From JBIOWF01 sp044868295 (GTDB lineage: Bacteria; Actinomycetota; Actinomycetes; Streptosporangiales; Streptosporangiaceae): a stretch of DNA of 5,400 bases. Below, in pieces: positions 1-4,905 of this stretch. The DNA is taken from positions 1 through 5,400 of the forward strand of contig JBIOWF010000199.1 in assembly GCA_044868295.1 (NCBI GenBank), written 5' to 3'. Position 1 is the stretch's first letter; the number at the start of each line of letters is the position of its first letter. Below the pieces are notes generated by a model. It was given only the letters and a program-made list of their open reading frames with translations. It was not told where the DNA came from and searched no databases. The translations under genes and the position numbers were made by a program.

Positions 1-866
1 CGCAACGCCTCGATCGTCAACCTGAGCTGCTGCTCGGTCTGGTTCATCGGCTCGTTGTAGAGATCGGCCACCCGCGTGTGGATCCGCAGGATCGTCTGCG
101 CCACACTCAGCTCGTACTCCCGGGGCGTCAACTCATAGTCCACGAACGTCCCGGGCAGCGTCACCTCACCGACGTGCCCCGCGGCCAGCTCGATCTCCGC
201 CTCTCCATGAGCGTTCGCGGCCCGGCTCTCATTCGACCGGCACTCCTCGATATAGGCGCGGAGTTCCGCCGACAGGGCGAGGATCTCCTGGAACGCCTCT
301 CGTGTAAGGGTCAGCGCCGTGCACCGGGTGATGGCCTTCGCGGTGAAGTCCCACGAGCCTGAGTCATCGGTCAGGATCTGGTCGCCGAAGTGGTCGCCGT
401 CGGCCAGCACCCCCAACGTCGTGTCGTGGCCGTACGCGCCGACGCCGAGCTTGCTCACCTTGCCGTGCGCGATCAGGACCACCTGGTCCGCCGGCGTGCC
501 CGCGGAGACGAGCACCTCACCCGGCTCGAACTCCCGCTGAGCGAACCGGCCCGCCAGGGCGGCCAGCGCGTCACCGTCGTCGAAGTGCCGCAACACGGGC
601 AACTCGCAAAGCTCGGCCGGGATGACGCGAACCTCGGCTCCGGTGGAGACGAACGTTATCCGGCCATCCTTCACGCCATAACTGAGCCGCCGGTTGACCC
701 GGTACGTCCCGCCGATCGCCTGCACCCACGGGAGTATCCGCAGCAGATGCCGCGAGGTGATCTCCTGCATCTGCGGCACGGATTTGGTCGTCGTCGCAAG
801 GTTCCGCGCGGCGGCCGTACCAAGGCTCAGCTGCGACTGGCCGTTCTCGAGAGCAGATTCCGTCAT
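1..866 (-). CDS. Family 2B encapsulin shell protein with inserted cNMP-binding-like domain (3' end cut by window edge)
   Basis: The visible 288 codons run from ATG at 866 to the left edge without a stop; the family is usually about 460-470 aa, so roughly the last third is missing. Order of parts: N-terminal arm (about 1-40, including the stretch LGTAAARNLATTTKSVPQMQ), start of the HK97-type fold (41-85), a Crp-like cyclic-nucleotide-binding domain (about 89-208, with EFEPGEVLVSAGTPADQVVLI and a GDHFGDQ turn), then return to the shell fold with LPGTFVDYELTPREYELSV at 237-255 and a helix through RVADLYNEP. The family 2B assignment rests on recall of that signature and on the polyprenyl synthase next door. 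No helix-turn-helix follows the nucleotide domain, so it is not a Crp/Fnr regulator. Known for the family: the subunits self-assemble into a cytoplasmic protein shell around a dedicated enzyme. Inferred here: that enzyme is the upstream polyprenyl synthase. The start is supported by AGGTGG eight bases upstream. Confidence 0.9.
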   Translation of the reverse strand, partial: MTESALENGQSQLSLGTAAARNLATTTKSVPQMQEITSRHLLRILPWVQAIGGTYRVNRRLSYGVKDGRITFVSTGAEVRVIPAELCELPVLRHFDDGDALAALAGRFAQREFEPGEVLVSAGTPADQVVLIAHGKVSKLGVGAYGHDTTLGVLADGDHFGDQILTDDSGSWDFTAKAITRCTALTLTREAFQEILALSAELRAYIEECRSNESRAANAHGEAEIELAAGHVGEVTLPGTFVDYELTPREYELSVAQTILRIHTRVADLYNEPMNQTEQQLRLTIEAL

Positions 867-868
867 GA

Positions 869-903
869 CGTGAACCACCTGTTCTTTGGTCAGCGTGAAC
901 TAC
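869..903 (-). repeat. Near-perfect direct repeat of a 10-mer around the shell-gene RBS
   Basis: The minus strand reads GTAGTTCACG (903-894) and GTGGTTCACG (878-869): 9 of 10 bases match, with a 25-base start-to-start distance. The copies bracket the AGGTGG ribosome binding site of the encapsulin gene. The role is unknown; it could be a protein or RNA recognition site, or chance. Confidence 0.45.
875..880 (-). promoter_or_regulatory. Ribosome binding site of the encapsulin gene
   Basis: On the minus strand AGGTGG lies 8 bases before the ATG at 866. It fixes the start of a gene whose end is outside the window. It sits between two near-identical GTRGTTCACG decamers. Confidence 0.65.
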
Positions 904-1052
904 TGGTCGTGGTTGCGGAGCTTGTGGGGAAAGGTCGCGGAGGTTGCGGGCGTGGCGAACGTGCGTGTTCCTCCGTCACCCGGCACAGATCGCGCGTCGG
1001 TGTGGGAGGCGCGGAGCCGCCGGACGGCACGCGCCTCGATGAGCGGTCTCCC

Positions 1053-2123
1053 TTATCGAGTGCGGTTGATGAGACTGCCGGCCACGACGCCTAATCCACC
1101 TCTGGCCTCGGGGTCGATCGGCGCGGTGTCGAGCACGTGGAGCGCCTCGCGGGCGCGGTCGTCGATCATCGCCTCGACGTGGGCCAGGGCTCCGGTGCCG
1201 ACCACGATCTCGCGCAGCTCGGCTGCGCGCTGGTCGGTCAGCTCCGGGTTGCCGTGCCAGGTTCTCAGGTGGAGCACCTCGCCCCGCGAGGCGTGCTGGA
1301 GGGCATGGGCGATCAGGACGGTGTGCTTGCCCTCTCTGAGATCGTCGAGCACCGACTTGCCGGTCTGCGCGGGGTCGCCGAACATGCCCAGGATGTCGTC
1401 TCGGAGCTGGAAGGCCTCGCCCAGTGGCACGCCGAACCGGGAGTAGATCTCGAGAAGGGCGGGTTCCGCCCCGGCCAGCGCCCCGCCGATCTGCAGCGGG
1501 CGCTCAACCGTGTACTTGGCCGTTTTGTACCGGACCACCATGAGCCCCTGCTCCACTGTGGAAAGGTCGCGGACCTGGCCGAGGATGTCCAGATACTGAC
1601 CGGTGATCACCTCGGTTCGCAGTCGGTCGAACAGGGCGCGGGCGGTCCTCAGGCGGGACGGTTCGACCTCGCTGCCGGAAAGCAGCTCGTCGGACCAGGC
1701 GAGCGCGAGCGTGCCCATCAGGATCGCCGCGGCCTGCCCGAACGAGCGGGCCGCCGGCCCCCTGTGCACGCCCGCCAGGCTGCGATGCAACGTCGGACGG
1801 CCGCGGCGGCGATCGCTGCTGTCCATGATGTCGTCGTGGATGAGCAGGCCCGCGTGGCAGAGCTCAAGAGCGGATCCCGCCGAGATGATCTGGTCGCACT
1901 CCTCACCACCCGCTCCGCGCCATCCCCAATAACACAGGAGAGGCCGGATCCTCTTGCCGCCGGCGAGGATGAACTGACGCAGGAGCCGATAGGCGGTGGC
2001 CACCTCCGGGTCGGCGACCGGGGCGGTGTGCTCGTCGAGGAATCCGGTCAGCCGACTGTCGATCAGCCCGCGGATCCGCTCGGCGGTCTGGGCGATCGAG
2101 GCCCGCTCGGTTTCCACGGTCAT
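1053..2123 (-). CDS. Polyprenyl diphosphate synthase, presumed family 2 encapsulin cargo
   Basis: A 356-aa trans-isoprenyl diphosphate synthase, which condenses isopentenyl diphosphate onto an allylic diphosphate to make linear prenyl diphosphates. All family marks are visible: GGKRIRP (55-61); first Asp-rich motif DDIMD (97-101) followed by RRGRPTLH (106-113); GQYLDI (175-180); YKTAKYT (199-205); second Asp region FQLRDDILG (238-246), with Gly in the last position as is common in actinobacterial members; then GDPAQTGKSVLDDLREGKH (249-267). The first motif has no two-residue insertion, and positions -4/-5 before it are Leu93/Gly92, not bulky aromatics. Product length therefore cannot be fixed, and C20 or longer is possible. 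The start is firm: an in-frame TAG lies at 2165-2163 with no other start codon between, and a GGGACGG-type ribosome site precedes the ATG. The first gene of the pair, it ends 186 bases before the encapsulin, which points to the cargo role. Codon 344 is TTA. Confidence 0.93.
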   Translation of the reverse strand: MTVETERASIAQTAERIRGLIDSRLTGFLDEHTAPVADPEVATAYRLLRQFILAGGKRIRPLLCYWGWRGAGGEECDQIISAGSALELCHAGLLIHDDIMDSSDRRRGRPTLHRSLAGVHRGPAARSFGQAAAILMGTLALAWSDELLSGSEVEPSRLRTARALFDRLRTEVITGQYLDILGQVRDLSTVEQGLMVVRYKTAKYTVERPLQIGGALAGAEPALLEIYSRFGVPLGEAFQLRDDILGMFGDPAQTGKSVLDDLREGKHTVLIAHALQHASRGEVLHLRTWHGNPELTDQRAAELREIVVGTGALAHVEAMIDDRAREALHVLDTAPIDPEARGGLGVVAGSLINRTR

Positions 2124-2132
2124 CGCCCGTCC

Positions 2133-2146
2133 CTTTCGAAGGAAAG
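2133..2146 (-). repeat. Small hairpin in the leader of the synthase mRNA
   Basis: The minus strand reads CTTTC-CTTC-GAAAG, a perfect 5-bp stem with a 4-base loop, ending just before the purine-rich ribosome binding site (GGGACGG) of the synthase. It could influence translation start or be a protein site. The stem is A/T-rich and weak. Confidence 0.35.
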
Positions 2147-2159
2147 TTTTGACAACAGG

Positions 2160-2188
2160 ACGCTATGGATCGACTACGGAAAGTGGAA
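2160..2188 (-). promoter_or_regulatory. Weak candidate promoter for the synthase-encapsulin operon
   Basis: On the minus strand TAGCGT (2165-2160) fits the actinomycete -10 pattern TANNNT. It is 17 bases downstream of TTCCAC (2188-2183), a poor -35 match. Transcription would start near 2153, giving a leader of about 30 bases that includes the small hairpin. A promoter must lie in this region, but this exact placement is uncertain. Confidence 0.3.
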
Positions 2189-2193
2189 GATCC

Positions 2194-2212
2194 CGTTCCA
2201 GGGAGCGGAACG
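2194..2212. promoter_or_regulatory. Inverted repeat CGTTCC-N7-GGAACG, candidate operator
   Basis: A perfect 6-bp inverted repeat with a 7-base centre, 19 bp in all, sits in the divergent region just upstream of the candidate synthase promoter. Its size and symmetry suit a dimeric regulator. The adjacent IclR-family protein is the natural candidate, by inference from position only. Confidence 0.45.
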
Positions 2213-2229
2213 CGTGGTCGCCGACTCGC

Positions 2230-2257
2230 TCACCGGATCCCGCAAGGGGGCCGGTGA
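2230..2257. promoter_or_regulatory. Inverted repeat TCACCGG-N14-CCGGTGA, candidate operator
   Basis: A perfect 7-bp inverted repeat with a 14-base spacer lies in the same divergent region, centred about 40 bp (roughly four helical turns) from the CGTTCC/GGAACG repeat. It has no T-run, and its position between divergent starts argues against a terminator. The binding protein is unknown. Confidence 0.4.
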
Positions 2258-2346
2258 CTCGGCCATAACCCACCTCGGCTACGGTGTGTAGCGAATCATT
2301 GCCTGGGGTAGCCATTCTTTGCGCGGCGCCAGGTGGAGCATGCCCT

Positions 2347-2368
2347 CTCTTCGCCAGCTCTTCGCCAG
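2347..2368 (+). repeat. Perfect tandem direct repeat, 2 x 11 bp
   Basis: CTCTTCGCCAG occurs twice back to back (2347-2357 and 2358-2368), directly upstream of the IclR gene's ribosome binding site. With the chosen start at 2387 it is in the untranslated leader. It may be a replication-slippage duplication or a tandem recognition site. Confidence 0.7.
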
Positions 2369-2378
2369 ATAGGTGCAC

Positions 2379-2385
2379 AGGAAAG
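2379..2385 (+). promoter_or_regulatory. Ribosome binding site AGGAAAG deciding the IclR start
   Basis: AGGAAAG precedes ATG at 2387. The alternative upstream start, GTG at 2333, is preceded by GGCGCCAG, a poor site, so the ATG is preferred. Confidence 0.6.
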
Positions 2386-2386
2386 A

Positions 2387-3202
2387 ATGCCGCGAAGCGT
2401 CGCCCATGAGGAATCGCCACCGCCACCGCAGTCGGTGGCCGCTCAGCCACCGAGCAGCCTGGAGAAGGCGATAACGATCCTCGCCGCACTGAGCGAGGCG
2501 CTACAGCCGATCAGCCTGGCGAAGCTGTCCAGGAGGACCGGGCTGCCGAAGACGACGGCCCATCGGCTCCTCGGTGTGCTGTGCCGGGAAGGGTTCGCGC
2601 AGCGCATCGGCCTCGACTACACCATCGGCGACCGCCTGCTCTCCCTGGCCGATCCGGGGCCGAGAATGGTTCCCGGCATGCGCCGCGTCGTTCTGCCACA
2701 CATGATCCGCCTGTACGAGATGACCCGCCAGACGGTCAACCTCGCGGTCTCGCGAGGCCTGGAGGTCGCCTACTTAGAGCGCGTCTACGGGCAGAGCCGG
2801 GTGAGTTCGCCCTCTGACGAGGTGGACCGCGCGCCCCTGCACTGCACCGCGACCGGCAAGGTGCTGCTCGCGTTCAACCACGAGCTCAACACGGCCTTCC
2901 GCGAGAGCGGGGCCCTGCGGAGACTGACCCCCCGCACCCTCGGGCGCGCCGCCCTTGACCGGGAGTTGAGCGTGATCCGCCGCCAGGGCGTCGCCTATTC
3001 GAGGGAGGAGTTCGCCGAGGGGGTCGTGTGCGCCGCCGCTCCCGTGTTCGGCCCTGACGGCAGGGTCTGCATGGCGCTCGGAGTGGCGGGCCCGCTGTCG
3101 GCTGTGGCGTCGGCGGAAGTCGCGGGCATAGTGAAGCGGGCAGCCCACACCATTTCCGTCACCATCGTCAGATCCCTTTCGGCGACGAAGACCGGCCCGT
3201 AG
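2387..3202 (+). CDS. IclR-family transcriptional regulator
   Basis: The product is 271 aa from ATG 2387, close to the family norm of about 250; a GTG start at 2333 would add 18 residues. A Pro-rich leader (about 1-23) precedes the N-terminal winged helix-turn-helix: SSLEKAITILAALSEA (23-38), then LAKLSRRTGLPKTTAHRLL (44-62) and a wing to about 80. The C-terminal IclR effector domain shows LHCTATGKVLLA (151-162) and REEFAEGVVCAAAPVF (206-221), ending in the usual GPLS region near 235-238. Such proteins bind DNA as dimers or tetramers and respond to small metabolites, often controlling a divergently transcribed operon and their own gene. The gene is divergent from the synthase-encapsulin operon, and the shared intergenic region has two inverted repeats, so control of the nanocompartment is plausible but inferred. 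The effector cannot be predicted. Codon 130 (2774-2776) is TTA, rare in such DNA. Confidence 0.92.
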   Translation: MPRSVAHEESPPPPQSVAAQPPSSLEKAITILAALSEALQPISLAKLSRRTGLPKTTAHRLLGVLCREGFAQRIGLDYTIGDRLLSLADPGPRMVPGMRRVVLPHMIRLYEMTRQTVNLAVSRGLEVAYLERVYGQSRVSSPSDEVDRAPLHCTATGKVLLAFNHELNTAFRESGALRRLTPRTLGRAALDRELSVIRRQGVAYSREEFAEGVVCAAAPVFGPDGRVCMALGVAGPLSAVASAEVAGIVKRAAHTISVTIVRSLSATKTGP

Positions 3203-3211
3203 GCCGCGGGC
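3195..3211 (+). terminator. Weak hairpin over the IclR stop codon, possible terminator
   Basis: GCCCG (3195-3199) and CGGGC (3207-3211) form a 5-bp GC stem with a 7-base loop spanning the TAG stop. A pyrimidine-rich stretch follows, but no T-run. Actinomycete terminators often lack a T-run, so this remains possible. Confidence 0.25.
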
Positions 3212-3266
3212 GCACCCACCTCCTTCCTCTGACTGAGTGCGCGTACAGCCACACACTCTTACTCCC

Positions 3267-3275
3267 TGTGATATT
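3267..3275 (+). promoter_or_regulatory. Candidate extended -10 element for the DUF4239 gene
   Basis: TGTGATATT (TG, one base, then GATATT, 4 of 6 to consensus) lies in an A/T-rich island at about 3251-3304, unusual for this GC-rich window. No good -35 is seen 16-18 bases upstream. Transcription would begin near 3282, right at the following inverted repeats. Confidence 0.3.
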
Positions 3276-3282
3276 CATGTAA

Positions 3283-3307
3283 CGGCATGCGATCGGCAAA
3301 ATGCCGA
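3283..3307 (+). repeat. Overlapping inverted repeats (TCGGCA-AAA-TGCCGA and CGGCAT...ATGCCG)
   Basis: TCGGCA (3293-3298) pairs perfectly with TGCCGA (3302-3307) across three A residues. The same right arm, as ATGCCG (3301-3306), can instead pair with CGGCAT (3283-3288). The element lies 33-58 bases before the chosen start at 3341, just downstream of the candidate -10. It may be an operator or an mRNA leader hairpin with two alternative pairings. Confidence 0.45.
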
Positions 3308-3340
3308 GGCTTCTGTCAACACACAGCCATAGGGATGGTC

Positions 3341-4108
3341 ATGCTGGTCTGCGTACTCGCGGTGGCCACGGCGATCGGCACGGTCGCCTTGGCCGCATTC
3401 CTCTTCCGGAAGCTCGATCGAGGGACTCACGACGGGGAGCCTGGCGGCCCCTCCGCCGGCCATGCGGGAGCGATGTTGTCGGCGCTGTTCCTGCTGGTGT
3501 TCGCCATCGCGATCATCGTGCCGTGGACGACGACCGACGCCGCCCGGCAGAACACGTACACCGAGGGCCAGGTGGCCGTGGAGACGTACTGGGCCGCGAC
3601 CGCGCTGCCCGCTCCGGCCGGTGGCCAGGTGCAGGCGGGGGTGCGCGATTACGTGAGCTTCGTCCTCGACAAGGAATGGCCGCTGATGGCGACGGGACAG
3701 CTCAGCCCCGAGGGGTCGGCCCGGCTGAACGCGCTCCGCACCCAGGTCGCCGACCTGGTCGTGACAGGGGACGCGGCGCAGAACGCCAAGGCCTCGGTGC
3801 TGGAACAGATCCGTGATCTGTCCGCCGCCCGCCGCACGAGAGCGGCCGACGCGGGGGCCACACCGCCTCCGGGCGTCCTTGGCCTGACGATCCTGACCGG
3901 CATCGTGGTCATCGTCTTCCCGTTCCTGGCGGGCGCCCGGCCGTCCGGCATGGCGATCGTGCCGCTCGTGGCGATGGCGGCGCTGCTCGGTGTCGGCGTC
4001 TACCTGGCCTGGGACATCTCGCACGTCTTCACCGGGGGGCTGGCGGTCACGCCCGACGCCTTCGCCACGGCGCTACAGGAGTTCCAGCGCATCCCCGAGG
4101 CCCGATGA
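3341..4108 (+). CDS. DUF4239 bestrophin-like four-helix membrane protein
   Basis: The product is 255 aa. Predicted layout: membrane helix 1 (about 1-22), a short polar loop with RKLDRGTH, helix 2 (about 44-61), a long soluble segment (62-177), then helix 3 (about 178-197) and helix 4 (about 204-224), with a polar tail. The soluble segment carries the DUF4239 signature, best seen in YVSFVLDKEWPLMATGQLSP (104-123) followed by the helical RLNALRTQVADLV. DUF4239 is placed in a bestrophin-like (anion-channel) group by fold similarity; the function of bacterial members is not established. Start chosen at ATG 3341 because AGGGA at 3331-3335 is well spaced; ATGs at 3287 and 3335 are alternatives, but 3287 would put charged and Cys residues before helix 1 and place the inverted repeats inside the gene. 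Its TGA overlaps the next ATG (ATGA), so the two are probably translationally coupled. Confidence 0.85.
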   Translation: MLVCVLAVATAIGTVALAAFLFRKLDRGTHDGEPGGPSAGHAGAMLSALFLLVFAIAIIVPWTTTDAARQNTYTEGQVAVETYWAATALPAPAGGQVQAGVRDYVSFVLDKEWPLMATGQLSPEGSARLNALRTQVADLVVTGDAAQNAKASVLEQIRDLSAARRTRAADAGATPPPGVLGLTILTGIVVIVFPFLAGARPSGMAIVPLVAMAALLGVGVYLAWDISHVFTGGLAVTPDAFATALQEFQRIPEAR

Positions 4109-4869
4109 GCAGGGCCGTCCAGCGCGTGCCGATGTCGCTGGCCCGGGCGCTCACAGCTTCGGCGATCGTCAGCTCCGCGCTCGCGGGTTCCGGGGCCGCG
4201 ATGCCGGCGCCCGCGGACGCGACCGCGCACCTCACCACGGTGACCCCACTGGTCGCCCCGCTGGAATCGGCATCGGCCCCAGCCGTCCGCCCACCCGGGC
4301 CGACGCAGGCCCGGGTCGCCCCGGCGAGCGCACATGCCGCGCGAACCACGAGCAGGAGGCCGTGCGGGCCTGCCTGTCAGCACGGCTCGGACCGCGCCGA
4401 CGCGACGGCCCGCCTGGGAGTCGCGGTGTGTGTCAATGTCGACACCGTGGTGAGCCTGAGGCTTGGAGTCAGTCTCGGAGGACATCGCGGTTGCCGCTCG
4501 ACGAAGCCGGACAAGCCCATGCTCCCGCCCAAACCTCCCAATGTGACGCCGAAACCGAAACCGACTCCCAAGCCGGCTCCGAAACCGACTCTCAAACCGA
4601 CGCCCAAGCCGGCTCCCCAACCGAGGCCAAGGCCTTTACCTCCACCGATTCGGCAGGTGCCGCCGCGTCCCGAGACGCCGGAGCGTACGGCGCAGCCCGT
4701 CGTGGAGCACCGGCCGTCGCCGTCGGTCACACCGACCCATCGGCTGCGGGTCCCCCACGCGGCGCGGCCGCCTGCCCGCCGCCGGAATCCGCTGACCTCT
4801 GTCCTTGTCCTGGTCGTCCTCACGACGCTCATCGCCTCAGCCGCGGGCGTGGCGTTCGCCGCGCGATAG
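4105..4869 (+). CDS. Unrecognised secreted or anchored protein with Pro-Lys repeats and C-terminal membrane helix
   Basis: The product is 254 aa; I do not recognise a family. Visible parts: a signal-peptide-like N-terminus (basic residues, hydrophobic ALTASAIVSSALAGSG at 15-30, likely cleavage around AA or ADA at 31-39); an Ala/Pro-rich linker; a small region with four Cys (87, 91, 109, 130) around LGVAVCVNVDTVVSLRLGV, which could form two disulfides outside the cell; a Pro/Lys-rich stretch (134-182) with a 12-residue duplication KPTPKPAPKPTL / KPTPKPAPQPRP; a Pro/Arg-rich stretch; RRR (225-227); and a final hydrophobic helix (about 230-252). This suggests a protein exported, spanning the wall by its Pro-Lys rod, and anchored by the C-terminal helix. 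The ATG overlaps the DUF4239 stop by 4 bases (ATGA) with GAGG upstream, indicating one operon and possibly a joint function. Lys codons here include many AAA, and codon 178 is TTA, atypical for the window. Expression is not proven; opposite-strand frames look like shadows. Confidence 0.7.
   Translation: MSRAVQRVPMSLARALTASAIVSSALAGSGAAMPAPADATAHLTTVTPLVAPLESASAPAVRPPGPTQARVAPASAHAARTTSRRPCGPACQHGSDRADATARLGVAVCVNVDTVVSLRLGVSLGGHRGCRSTKPDKPMLPPKPPNVTPKPKPTPKPAPKPTLKPTPKPAPQPRPRPLPPPIRQVPPRPETPERTAQPVVEHRPSPSVTPTHRLRVPHAARPPARRRNPLTSVLVLVVLTTLIASAAGVAFAAR
4558..4629 (+). repeat. Two-unit 36-bp tandem repeat coding the Pro-Lys rod
   Basis: Units at 4558-4593 and 4594-4629 code KPTPKPAPKPTL and KPTPKPAPQPRP. 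At DNA level the first 23 bases differ at one position (T to G) and the units then diverge, consistent with an old in-frame duplication. Such Pro-Lys tracts tend to form extended rods that bind anionic cell-wall polymers; that role is inferred. Confidence 0.75.
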
Positions 4870-4905
4870 CCGCGGGCCACCGATTACGGCGCGGTCGGCC
4901 GACGG

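Larger units (their letters stand above)
867..1052 (-). other. 186-base spacer between synthase and shell genes
   Basis: No convincing coding frame is seen on either strand; plus-strand open frames here are extensions of shadows of the flanking minus-strand genes. The gap is wide for genes in one operon, so it may hold a secondary promoter or an RNA element that adjusts shell-to-cargo ratio. On the minus strand a short GC-rich inverted repeat (GGCG, 6-base loop, CGCC) lies near 1010-1023, without a T-run. Apart from the decamer repeat next to the shell start, I see no clear -10/-35 pair. Confidence 0.5.

Noticed and set aside
89..600. Crp/Fnr-type transcription regulator on the minus strand
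   Set aside because: The nucleotide-binding-like domain is embedded in a longer protein with the encapsulin arm before it and the LPGTFVDYE segment after it, and no helix-turn-helix follows.
390..1094. Plus-strand open frame of 234 codons
   Set aside because: It lies antisense to the encapsulin gene and the spacer, shows no recognisable domain, and its composition is that of a high-GC shadow frame.
2149..2154. Perfect TTGACA -35 box on the plus strand
   Set aside because: No acceptable -10 lies 16-19 bases downstream (the nearest, TATGGA, is only 9 bases away), and it is over 230 bases from the IclR start.
1137..2291. Plus-strand open frame of 384 codons, longer than the real gene opposite
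   Set aside because: The minus strand encodes a full polyprenyl synthase with every expected motif; the plus frame shows no family features.
2333..2386. GTG start at 2333 for the IclR gene
   Set aside because: A poor ribosome binding site compared with AGGAAAG before ATG 2387, and the added residues precede an already long unstructured leader. It cannot be fully excluded.
3275..4024. Minus-strand open frame of 249 codons
   Set aside because: Rich in Arg, His and Gly with no domain; it is antisense to the DUF4239 gene, whose membrane helices and signature are clear.
4377..4880. Minus-strand Gly-rich repeat protein
   Set aside because: The GLGVG-like repeats are the reverse complement of the Pro-Lys codons; the plus frame has the signal peptide, membrane anchor and operon overlap.
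4870..4894. CCGCG...CGCGG inverted repeat as a terminator between the convergent genes
   Set aside because: The stem is only 5 bp with a 15-base loop and no T-run, so it is too weak to call.
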